This document shows positions 40,830 through 52,244 of a stretch of 64,000 bases of DNA, in pieces. The translations under genes and the position numbers were made by a program. Positions within the stretch are counted from its first letter, which is position 1. The number at the start of each line of letters is the position of its first letter. The notes beneath the pieces were generated by a model that did no database searches, was not told the origin of the DNA, and was given only the letters and a program-made list of their open reading frames with translations. Source of the DNA: Aphelocoma coerulescens (lineage: Eukaryota; Chordata; Aves; Passeriformes; Corvidae); contig NW_027183960.1 in NCBI RefSeq assembly GCF_041296385.1, positions 1,969,001-2,033,000 on the forward strand, in the 5' to 3' direction.

Positions 40830-41780
40830 TTCCCTAACGGCAGCGACCTGCCGCGTGGTCTCCGTGCTCCTCTCCAGCCCCCCGGGACGTGTAAAATAGT
40901 TCCCAGCGGCTCCCACCGCGCGTTGCAGACGGCTGCGCGGCCCCGGGGCTGCCCGCAGTGCTCCCCTGCCCCGCCAGGGCTGCCCGCGGGCTGCGGAGCC
41001 GCCTCGCCACCGGCGCGGCCAGGGCTGGGGCCCTTCTCGACAGCAGCCGAGGGGCTGCGGAGCGGGCGGCTGCCGGACGATCAGCTATTTTATGCCGCGC
41101 GGTGCTGCCGCCTCCATCTAGCTCTCCATCGCGCCGCCGCCCGCCGCCCGCCTGGCGCGCTCACGCTCGGCCGCGCTCGCCGCCCGCCCAGCCTCGCCGG
41201 AAGCTCTCCCGCCCGGGCTGTGCCCCGGCTCCGCCGGCAGCTCGGCAGGGCCCGGCCGCACGCGTGCTGCGTGGCTCGGAGCAGCCGCGTTGCGCCGCAG
41301 GCGACGGGGAAGGCGGGGCGGGCCGGCGCCATCGTGGTAGCGCGAGGAGAGGAGCGCCCGGGCGGGGCGGCGAGCGGCGCGGCGGTGAGCGCTTCTGTTT
41401 CCTGTCGCTCGGCGGCCGCCCACGGCAGGTGCCGTGTGACCCCGCGGAGCGGCGGGGCCGGCCGGGCGGTGCGCGGCGAGGCTTTCGGCCAGCGGCGGCC
41501 ACAGCGAGAGGCTGCTGGCACTGCCCGTGCCGGTGGAGAGAGCGGGGATCCGAGGCCGGCCTTCCCCGGGCGACGAGGGGAGGCCGCCTTTGCCGCGCTG
41601 CCCTCCGTGCAGCATGTGGCCGATTCCGGCGAACCCGGGGTCTCCGCAGCGGCGCGGGCGGGAGGGAGTGGGGAGCGCGCTCGGTGCCGTGCCGGCCGCT
41701 CCCGGCCAGCGCTGCGCTGCGCCGAGGCGTTTTCCCGCCCGTCCTGGGAAGGACATAAGCGACACCGTAGTTGGAGCTTA
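40830..41780. promoter_or_regulatory. CpG island, right arm
   Basis: Same as 1,620-2,570 apart from two substitutions that I noted (40,886 A to G, 41,398 C to T). On + it faces S2'. The minus-strand TATA-like element is at 41,086-41,093. Confidence 0.75.
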
Positions 41781-41801
41781 GCTGTCAGGGGGTACAACTT
41801 C

Positions 41802-41805
41802 CCTC
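41802..41805. other. Empty ERV-A target site in R arm
   Basis: Second unoccupied copy of the site at 2,592-2,595. Having it twice shows that both R arms lack the provirus. Confidence 0.85.
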
Positions 41806-43020
41806 CATTGGCGACCTCCTTTTCCCTCTGATTCAGCTACCTTGTGGTAGGTGCGATGGTGCTGAAGAAGGGTGGCGGCTTGGCACAGTTGCTGTCATAG
41901 GTGGTGCGAGAGCTCCACACAAGGAGCTTTGAGTGGCATGTGTGAGGGTAGGAGGGTACGGCACCCATAGCTGAAGGCAAAAAAGGTCAGGGCATGTCAT
42001 CAGCCGCAGTCGTGCTAAGTTGTTCATCTTTGCAAACTGCTTGCCGAGTTGTTCCTTTCTTAGGTAATGGGGGCTTGTATCAACCAGAACTGCAAATGGT
42101 CAGTATTTGCAGAGAAGGTTACTTGGACTGTTGTTGAAGTGAGTGTAGCAGTTTCTATGGCATTCTGCAAAAAAAGTGACAGGTCTCCCTGTGTTCCCCA
42201 GTTCTTAACAAAGATGAAGTTAACAAACCCCTGAAAAGAGGTTTTGCAAAACTTCAGGGATATTTTCCTACTAGTACTGTAGAGACAACCATAGTCACCT
42301 TGTCTTTCCAAAAGTGAAGGTTCCCTATTTTTGTCCAAGAGCATCAAGTGCTTTTGATCAGCGTTTGTGTGCATGCATTAGCCTCGTTCTTGCTCTTCCT
42401 TGGAGAACTTTTACAATACTCACATGATCTGTGTAGGCTGCAGACTGCAGTGGTGAACTTCAAGGCTTCCAGCAGAAGGGAGATGCTATCCACATTTTGG
42501 ATTCTCCTTAGCCTGAACCTTCAACGTCCAAGGCTTCACTTTTCAAGCAGTTGGAAGAGCTCCAAATTAAGACATGAACAGGTCTTAATTGACCTTGCCA
42601 CCGCCTCAGTTAGTCAAGTAATGCTGTGCATTGGATTTGACTAGTGCAACATGTGCTTAAAATATGTAGAGTAACTCCTCGATTACCCTCTCAGAAGGGT
42701 TGGAATGGAGAACAAGGAGTTCCCAAGACAAATATTTGGTGTACGAGGAGTAGAATTTAGGAGTTGATTGCAGAGCACTGCATGCACAAATGTCTAAGGA
42801 GAATCCATCTTTTGATGTCCCATCTATGCTTGTTCTCATTTGAAATCCTGCACATTCTGCAGGCTGGTTTTGTTAGGCTTGGGGCTGGGGAAGGAGTGAT
42901 GGTGGGGGAGGAGTGGGTGTTGGTTTTGGGTTATTTTTTTGTTTCCAGAATAGTGTACACAGAACTTGTGCCCAAAACCAGCAGTAGGAAACAATGCAGG
43001 TATAAAAGAAGGTCACAGAA

Positions 43021-43197
43021 ATGTCAGATAATACGAATCTGAAAGCGCTTCAGTATTTTACTCAGGAGTTTCACTCTAACAAGGTGATTTTCCTTCACAG
43101 AAATGTAGTGGCAGGCTTATGCCATGCTAGAAGTGATGACCTTTCTCTGCCCCAAATTGAGCAGCAAAAGGTTTTGGCTCTTAATTTGAACCCCTGA
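43021..43197 (+). CDS. Small open reading frame, 58 codons (S2')
   Basis: Unchanged copy of 3,811-3,987. Identity between two units this similar gives no test of selection. Confidence 0.22.
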   Translation: MSDNTNLKALQYFTQEFHSNKVIFLHRNVVAGLCHARSDDLSLPQIEQQKVLALNLNP

Positions 43198-44924
43198 GCC
43201 AGCTGTGTTTCAGGCTGCAGAAGCTGCAGCTGTTGTGGCAGACGCGGGGTGCAGCCCTGCCTGCCAGTTCCGAGCTGGCCTGCGCTGGTGGCAGCCGTCA
43301 GCGCCCGGGGTCCCCTGTGCCACCCATGCCAGGGCTCTGCCTGCCTGCCTCGCAGCCCTGGTAGCCTCAGGGAAACATCGCACTACTCCATCTGCTTTAA
43401 AAACAAACAAGCAAACAAAAAGCTCCCTGTAAATATATGTAGAAGTCTTGAAACTAATTCTCAGCGCTTGCTCGGAGTTTGTTGATGGAGCAAATGGATT
43501 TTGGATAAACTGCTATTGCTAGTACTACTTAGGTTCCTAAACTTCAGAAGGGAGGCTATGGTGGTCACGTACCCCTGAGGAATGTTGGGAACAGTAAGAC
43601 AGCTCAGTCATTTCAAGGTGGCCAGAAAATGGGTGTGGCAGTGGAGTGGACACTCTGTGAGTAGGTAGCCTTAAGTCATGTAACGACATGCACTTCAGTG
43701 GGAATTTTGCATCAACACCAAGAGATTGTGTCATGATGTGTTGCGTAACAACAAATTGGGCCAAAATTCTGCTGATTTTGACCAAGGTGGATGGGCCACC
43801 TTCACTTAAGCTGGCAAAGGGACATAAGTCAATGATGTTTGAAAAACAGCCATGAAACATAGCCCCTTTAGTTTGTTGCTCTGTTGCAAGTCTGCAAAGC
43901 TCTGTTGACAGGTCATTGGAAGTAGCTGTTGGAATCTAAGTGCAGTTGGACGCTTTGTCAGTCAGCATCAGCAGGAGGCTTAACGGTTTAGGTTGAGAGG
44001 TGGTGCATGGTTTTTTTTCAGAGGAATGGCCCAGTGAAGAGCAGTGTTCACTGCCATGACTACCGTTGTAGCCTTCAAGAGCAATGGTTCATTCAGAGAG
44101 AACTTCCTTGGTTCTGCTGGTTTGGTTTCGCAGCTGGAGCAAAGGTACAGCACTGGAAGCAATTCCTAGGGCAGAAGCGGGAGATATCCGAAGCTCTGGA
44201 CTTCGTTGCCTAAGTGAGCGTAGTCTAATTGGAAGAGTGGTGAGCATCAGTGATATCAGATTTTTTACAAGTTCTTAATTCTGTCAAAACAAGAAAGAAG
44301 GAGAGTGATGAAGATGAAATCCTTTCCTCTTCAATCTGCCTATGCAACAACTTCAGCTGTAGTTGTAATGTGTATTCACCTATTTTGAATTGCCCAAAAC
44401 CAGGCCTAGAGATGCTTCAGAGTCAGAGAAGCGGGTATTTGCTTTATTCGGCGCTGGGTGCATGGGGGATCACTCCTCCTAACACACACACACAGAGCAC
44501 TCCATACAGTCCAGCATTATGTGTAAAATTTATGAACATTCATCACAATTCTTGGGATAGGAGTGGTTCTAGAAATTACTTCTCGGAAGTCATTAATATC
44601 ATTAGCATACGTGCCATGCATGCGCTGTGTACGCTGATGGGCGCACTGAGGAAGGCTCCTCTTCTTCCTCGAGGGTCTTTCTGATGAAGATCAGTAGTCT
44701 TTGTCACAATGCACTTTTTACCTTTCTTTCTGGAGCATGCACAGTTCTTCGGTGGCTGATGCAGCGATCTCTGTGCCGGTTTTCAAAAGATCCTGTTCCT
44801 CTTATCTTGACAAGATTAAGGCGAATCCTGCTGCTTAGGTTTTGTGATTAACATTTGCTGTCTCTTAGTAGTTCACTCGTGTTTACATGAGTTAACTATG
44901 GATCAACCCCCTTCTCAATTTTAG

Positions 44925-44991
44925 CACTGAAAGGATATTAGAGTCATTTAAAGAGATGTCTCCTATGGAGTACTATAAAACTGCCATAATG
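44925..44991 (+). other. Candidate exon (67 bp) in S2'
   Basis: Copy of 5,715-5,781, with acceptor and GTAAGA donor intact. Confidence 0.38.
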
Positions 44992-46165
44992 GTAAGACGT
45001 TTTCATACAGTAGTTTTAGCACAGAAGTAATATATGTACAATCTTGGATGTTTCATCCTGCTGGCTCAGGAGCCAGTATTGAGCTTTTCTCCTTTAAATC
45101 CAGTCTTAGAGCTCTGCAAGGATCACTGCAGCATGACGTTGTGACAAGGGGATGCTGATTCATGCATAAACCTTTGACGCTTTCCTTCTATCTTCAAGCA
45201 GCTTTGAAAACCAGTGATTATCTGGCATGTTGCGACTTGAGAGTCATGGTAAAGGTTTCACCAAACACTTTGTAATATCAGGCTACAGCTTTCATTCCTA
45301 AGGAAAGAGCATTGAGCAGATTGCTGGCAAAATGCTGAAAGAATGAGCCAAAACCAAAATCCTTTAATGGGAAAGATGGAAAAAATTTAGATGTGTTTAT
45401 TTGAACTAAAAATAATGTGGACCAAGCCTAAATGTATTTCACACTAAATTCTTAGAACTGATTTTAAGGGAAGAAGTGAGAAAGATGAATTCCCAAGCGG
45501 AATTTTCAGCAGCATAATATTGAGCATTTATTAGTAGAACAAAGGCATATCACAGTGCAGGAGCACTTAGCAATATTGCTAGAGGCGTGGCTCCATTCAT
45601 TTTACTGTGAACTTTAGTACTTCTTTAAACATAGTCCTTAAGCCCAGAAAGTCATTTACACTTCACTCAACTTTCCCCCCTCCGTCTCTGCCCCCTTGCG
45701 CCAGCACACGCCAGCACACTGCCACCTCGGTCCTCTGAGTAGCTCCAGAATTGAAGGCAGGCACCCCCCTCCGGTGCCTCCTCAGTCTCCAACCTAATTT
45801 GTAGTTGATGGGTTCTTTGGGAGGTGTGAGTTTTGATGAGATAACAGACTTCCTGGGATGCATGCGGTTTATCTTCTTTGTTTCTTGAAGATGTCTTGGT
45901 TTCCACCTCTGTAATTTCTCAACTTAAAGGACATTTATTATCATGTGTTTCTTCCTACGTTTCCCAACATGTTACCACTCATTCGAAGTTACAATTTACT
46001 CTAGTCTTGTTTTTACTTACCTATATTTTACCTTAACACTATTTCTACATAGTACATTCTCACTTCTAAATGTTAAAGTGATAGATGCGAAAGACAAAAT
46101 TTATCGTTCACTCATTTATCACAGGAGGAATGTGTTAGCTGCTTGTGTTGCAGTTCACTTGTAAT

Positions 46166-47719
46166 TGTGGTCTATTACCGCAGGCCTGGGCCCTAGGGTG
46201 TATCACTGTGTCCCGCAGCCATAGGGAGGAGGAGGAGAGAAGATCCAGCAGGCAGGAATTGTGCACCAAGATTTATTCATTTAATTATTTCACAAACTCT
46301 TTTACAGACTTTTTTCTTCATAGTCTAATTGGACAAAGGATCAGCCCCCCCCCTTGGGGTGATTGGCTAAAATCCTAAACCATCCATTGTCAAAATATTT
46401 TTCTACTAGACCATAAACCAGACTTTTCAAGGTTGCAGGTGGCTTGGTTGTTTACATACTCTGCTACCTCTTCTGTGAGAGAGAAAAGTCTCTCACAGAC
46501 TTAGAAAATAGCAAGAAAATCCTCGCTAGCAGCATTTTGGTATCTACAATTCCCCCTTTTTGTTTGATAAGATAACAACTCCACTATTAATCCTAAATAG
46601 AAATTTACATCAGTTATTAATTCTAAATATGTCCTTAAGGCTTTAACGATCTGACTCCATAACAAGAAATTTAAAGTTCAGTCTCTGCTTGTGGAAGGAC
46701 CATCCCAGTCTCTGCTTGTAGAAGGACCATCTGCCTGATGGTCAACATCTTGGTCATCATCAGAAGAGTCTGATGGCTGATGATCTACATTCTGGTGGCC
46801 ACTTGGATGGTTGGTGTTCTGGTCATCATTTGGAGGTTGCCTGTTCTGCCTCTGGTGCCGTAGGGCAGGGCGAACACATTTTGCAGCTAGCCACCGTACC
46901 CCAGTATCTGTAGAAACGCAAGCATAGCCACGACCCCAAACCATAAGTTCCCGCAGGCCTTCCCACTGGTTAGTGAGTAAATTCCACACCCAGACTTTTG
47001 CCCAGGGCAGTTGTCTCTTGCCTGCAGATTGCAATGAGAGAAAGTGATTCAGAAGAACAGGATTCTTTGAATTTTGTGGTACCGTAAGGTGATTAATTGT
47101 ATACGAGCTTTTGCTAGTCGGCTTCAGTAACCAAATTCAAAGGTTCCTGTGAGAATCGTTGAAAAGCCATGATAACAGCCCTTAATTCAACTAACTAAGC
47201 AGAGTCTGACTCGGATTGGTGTGTTAATCAACCACTGCAAAGGCAGTGTAGGATACTGTGCACCTTTGCGCACAGTGACCCCTGCTAAAAATTTGTCCCG
47301 ATCCGTATGCCCCAGGCTGCCAACACATCCCGTCCCCAAAGGTTAAGGGAAGTGGTAGTAACATAAGGCCTAATTGTAGCTGTGTGCCCCTCTGAGTCCT
47401 TCACCGTCACAGGCCGTTCGCTTCAATAGCTCTGTGTGGTTCATCCTCATCCTGTGATGGCCGATCCCACTGGGGGTAAAGGCCATGAGGGAGGCCACGC
47501 AGAGAAGGAGATGATAGTTACATCAGCACCAGTATCAATCAAACCTTGAAGCTGAGTCCAGGGCGGACGGGCGTTCGGCAGGATCAGGGTACACGTCATC
47601 TGTGGCCTTTGGTCAGAGATGTCTGCAGTCCAGAAGGCCTGCAGAAGTCCTGTAGATCCACTGCTGTTATCTTTGTGAGTTTGTTGTTCTATCCTGGGGA
47701 CACAAGACTTAAAAGGCAC
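46166..47719 (-). mobile_element. ERV-C remnant, second copy
   Basis: LTR at 46,166-46,548, integrase C-terminus at 46,678-47,034, protease at 47,295-47,719, all on minus and with the same breaks as the first copy. Confidence 0.8.
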
Positions 47720-48083
47720 TAATTTAGCAAGGCAGGTCTTTTCAGGAATAGTTACAGGGGGTTTTCAAATTCCCTATAAAACTGAGGACAAGGCTCCGAG
47801 GAGCGGATTCCCATCAATCCGACCTCATCCTCATCCTATCGCATTAAACCTGTTAGAAGCCAGACCTGAACAGCCCCTCTCTTCCTTTGTCTCTGAGCTA
47901 ACGTGAGCCGACATCAACGGCTCCTGCCGTGTTTCCCTCTGCAAAGAAGCCAGCTAGCTAGCCCAGCAAGCTCTTTTCCTGATCCCGAAGTCGCTTCAGC
48001 GACGCGTGGAGGTAACGCAGCTGGACTGTCTCTGACCAGGGGCACGCCAGAGTCAGTGCCTCGAGCACCAAACGCTGCGTTAT

Positions 48084-48792
48084 TGGACATTGAAGGTTCA
48101 GGCTAAGGAGAATCCAAAACGTGGACAGCATCTCCCTTCTGCTGGAAGCCTTGAAGTTCACCACTGCAGTCTGCAGCCTACACAGATCATGTGAGTATTG
48201 TAAAAGTTCTCCAAGGAAGAGCAAGAACGAGGCTAATGCATGCACACAAACGCTGATCAAAAGCACTTGATGCTCTTGGACAAAAATAGGGAACCTTCAC
48301 TTTTGGAAAGACAAGGTGACTATGGTTGTCTCTACAGTACTAGTAGGAAAATATCCCTGAAGTTTTGCAAAACCTCTTTTCAGGGGTTTGTTAACTTCAT
48401 CTTTGTTAAGAACTGGGGAACACAGGGAGACCTGTCACTTTTTTTGCAGAATGCCATAGAAACTGCTACACTCACTTCAACAACAGTCCAAGTAACCTTC
48501 TCTGCAAATACTGACCATTTGCAGTTCTGGTTGATACAAGCCCCCATTACCTAAGAAAGGAACAACTCGGCAAGCAGTTTGCATAGATGAACAACTTAGC
48601 ACGACTGCGGCTGATGACATGCCCTGACCTTTTTTGCCTTCAGCTATGGGTGCCGTACCCTCCTACCCTCACACATGCCACTCAAAGATCCACCTGTGAC
48701 AGCAACTGTGCCAAGCCGCCACCCTTCTTCAGCACCATCGCACCTACCACAAGGTAGCTGAATCAGAGGGAAAAGGAGGTCGCCAATGGAGG
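48084..48792. repeat. Left palindrome arm, outer part (L')
   Basis: Second copy of 8,874-9,582, including the 20-bp deletion that marks L arms. Confidence 0.93.
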
Positions 48793-49447
48793 TGTTATAA
48801 ACATATATTATATTGGCTTCTCGCAAAGTATAAAGTAGATATTATATAATGTTAGAAATGCTTTTTGCTGTGTGGATGTAGTTTTCTTTTTAGCAAGAAT
48901 GTTAGCAAGTGTGAGCACGTAAGATAACCTCCAAACGAACAGAGGATGAGGCCCGAAAAGCTGCTAATCAACACTTTGTCTAGGGAGCAAAAGGGCCCAA
49001 AGGCTACTCCGCCCGGAGAACAGGCGGCCAGGAGAGTCCAAGAGCCGTTATCACCACTCTGCCCGGAGAGACGAAGAGGCCCAAAGCTGCAATCAGCCCT
49101 GTCTGTCTGGAGAATTAAGAAATCCACCCTACCATCGACTCTTGCCTAGCGGGCCCAACCCCAAGAATCAAGAGAAATAAAACCACAAGGCAGAAGACTA
49201 CGCATGCTCTAAAAAGGCGGAACCAAGGAGTGGCCATGCAGAACAGCTCCAGGAAAAGTTTTAATATGAATAAAGAACAGACAGTAAAAATGGTATAAAA
49301 AAGACTCACCTCTGGCATCAGGTGTGCTCTTGGCAGAGCACCAAGGCACCCGGCCATTACCCCGTTGCTTTATTTGATGTGTCTCTTATTGTCTTTATAT
49401 TAAACCCTTTAAATTCTCACAGGAGAGTGAACCTCGTTTTTCACAAT
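48793..49447 (+). repeat. ERV-A' 5' LTR (655 bp)
   Basis: As the first copy but with CTCT missing from the pyrimidine run near 48,885, and with GTTAGCAAG, where the first 5' LTR has GTTAACAAG. Confidence 0.93.
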
Positions 49448-50357
49448 TAAGGGCTCGTCCCGGAGCTACACCTCGCCTCTGAAAAGCGTGGGAGGATTCA
49501 AGAAGCAAGGGTAAGGCGCCTCCCGCCCAAGTTGGCAGGACCTTTGCTTAGCATCCTCTGGCGTGATTTGGTGGCAGCAGGGCAACACCCGGAGGACAAG
49601 AAAGACACAAAAATAAAGCAAATGAAAGAGAGCGCTCTCGACAAAAATCCCACAGACACTGGAAAAGAAACAGGACTGGGAAGTATTGTCCAAAGAAAAA
49701 GGGGGTGGTTACGGGAGATGAGCGTGTGTGAATGAGACGTGGGCTGGTTGCCCCCAGATCTGCGAAGCGAGTGTGGCAGTCTCTGAGTGCTGCCGTTCCG
49801 TCTTGTTCACGAGAACAGCGGCCAGCGAGGAGACAAAGCGAGAGATAAGCGGAGTGAAAGAATCTCCGGGGGTGACTGGGACGGGGTCCCAGAGAAGGGG
49901 TTGCAAAGTGGGAGCTACCCCCCCATATGCTGGGTTGAGGAAAACTCCAAGAGCACCCAGGGCCTAAAAGTACCCCAAGAGAGGTTGGGGTTTGGATGCT
50001 AGCAATGCTGGGTTGAGGGAAATCCAAGAGCACCCAGAATCCTAAGGATTATATCATACCCATGGGTGGATACTAACAAGTGACTTGAAAGAGGTACCTT
50101 ATTATTCTGTTGTGAGTAGGAATGAGTGAGTGAACAAATATTAAAAAAGAGTGAATGTGTGAATGAAAAACTGTGTAATTCGAAGTTAACTTTGTTTTTG
50201 GGGAAGGTGGGCTCTAATAAATTTTTTGGTGTTTTTTGTACTGTGAAAGGGTGGGTAGTATTTTACAGCAGTGAAGATTGGTGTTTTAAAGGAATGAATT
50301 AGTATTTCAAAGGGGGGGATAAATTGGTATTTTGAGTAATAGAGAACTCCTGGGAAA

Positions 50358-52244
50358 ATGGGACAACAACCTAGTAAATTAAGTTCAAATTATAAAAGGG
50401 TGCCAGAGGATATACCCCGAGACAGTCCCCTCGGGGTCAAACTCGCAAACTGGGAAACTGATCCTTCTACAAAAGGAAAAGAGAAAGTAAAAATGATTCA
50501 ATTCTGCATGAAAGAGTGGGTAAAAAAGGAAATCAGATCTGATCATGTGTACTGGCCAAAATACGGGTCTGATGAGGCATGGATTTGCCAGGCTCTAAAT
50601 GTATTTGTAAATTCAAAAGAGCCATCTCACCCTGAGGAGAGAGAATATGCTTCTTGCTGGACAGGAATTACAAAACCTCTGGGAACCAAAGTCTTCAAAA
50701 TATCAGAAACCGCAGAGGAAAAGCAAACAGAAGAGAAAAAAGGCTGAGACCCTTTAGAAGTATTGCCTCCGCCGCCAGCACCAGAAGCTGCCCTCCTCCC
50801 CCTGGCTCCGGGGCTTCCCCCGCCAGCCCCCCCTCCGCCCGCACCGGGGGCCTTTCCCCCGGCAGCCCTCCCGCCCCAATGGAGCTGGGGGGGAGCCCTG
50901 GCCCCGCCCATGCCGGGGATCCCACCCTTCCCATATATCTCGGGAATCCCAGCACCCTCAATTGCATCAAGGGAAAGGTCACACGTCCCGGCTTCAGCCC
51001 CTACCTCTCCTGCCTTGAGAAACCCGGCTTTAGCCCCGGTGCCCGCCTCCTGTGCTCCGGAATATCTGGCTTCACTGCCATACCCCACCCCCACCCTCTG
51101 CACCACAGAATATTCAGCTTCAGCGCCAGACTTTGAATCTGCCCCTCCTCCCCAGGGGAGTTCGGTGCTTTCTTCCCAAATCAACCCTCTTCTTAACGAA
51201 GGAGCACCATACCAGAATACAGGAGGTGCCATTAAGGCTCCGAGGCAGCCCAACAAGCCCTCCATTGCTAAACAAACAGAGGGAAGCCGAGAAATTCATT
51301 TCTTTCCGTTAAGAGAAGTACCTACGGGAGGAGGGGGAAGCGGCTTTGTGAGTGCTCCTCTAACCTCTACAGAGGTTAGGAATTTCAAAAAAGAAATTAA
51401 AGGATTATTAGAAGACCCCATAGGTACAGCTGAAATGTTGGACCAGTTCTTAGGTCCCAACATTTTCACTTGGGAAGAAATGCAATCAATAATGAAAATA
51501 ATATTCTCCCAAGAAGAAAGAGAAATGATTAGAATTGCTGGAATAAAAATTTGGGGAAAAGAAAACCAACAAGGTCCACCCGGGGATCAGAAAATGCCCA
51601 TTACACCTCCTAACTGGAACCAAAATGATGAAGCTGGGAGGGGACATATGAATGATTATTGTAATTTGATAATCAAGGGAATAAAAGAGGGGGCACTCTG
51701 AGGACAAAATGTCAGAAAGGCCTTTGAGGGGCAGCAAGGGAAGGAAGAAACCCCGACTGAGTGGCTGGAGAGGCTCCGAAAGAATATGAAACAATATTCT
51801 GGGAGAGACCCGGAGTCCCTAGCAGGGCAAGCCCTGCTAAGAGTTAACTTTGTCACTCATGCCTGGCCAGATATTAGAAAAAAATTGGAAAAAATAGAAG
51901 ATTGGTATGAGAAACCATTACAAGACCTAGTAAGGGAAGCTCAAAAGATATATATGTCCGGAGGGATGAAGAAAAAGCCAAAGTGGGAGCAAAGATCATG
52001 ATAGCCACTATGCGAGAGAGTACCTTCCAAAAAAAATCTAAAGCCCTCAGGTAACACTCCTAAACATTCCAGATTCAGAAATGGTGGAAAAGAGAAAAAT
52101 AAAACCTCAGCACAATCAAGATTCCAAGAACAACCCAGGGATGCCTGTTTCTATTGCAAGGAAGAAGGGCATTATCAAAGAGAATGCCCCCACCTGAGGA
52201 GGGATCTGAAAAGATTTCAAGAGACACGCACAGAAGAAAAATAG
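50358..52244 (+). pseudogene. gag: ERV-A' gag (same premature stops)
   Basis: Copy of 11,152-13,038. Stops at TGA 50,745, TGA 51,699 and TGA-TAG 51,999-52,004; zinc knuckle at 52,146-52,187; terminal TAG 52,242 in frame with pol. Alanine/proline substitutions occur in the p12-like region. Confidence 0.92.

Larger units (their letters stand above)
33048..42530. repeat. Right palindrome arm (complete)
   Basis: 9,483 bp, inverted relative to the left arm. It has no ERV-A. Order from the centre outward: satellite end, open-frame region, CAAGG/CCTTG satellite, TG microsatellite, ERV-B, CpG island, plain outer sequence. Its outer 3,320 bp is the same as the window start. Confidence 0.95.
42531..48083. 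other. Outer spacer S2', second copy
   Basis: 5,553 bp, colinear with 3,321-8,873 at an exact offset of 39,210. All exon-like segments keep their splice dinucleotides and open readings: 43,021-43,197 (58-codon frame), 44,022-44,144, 44,925-44,991, 45,202-45,248. Differences seen: 44,256 (C to T) and 45,925 (G to T). Confidence 0.88.
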
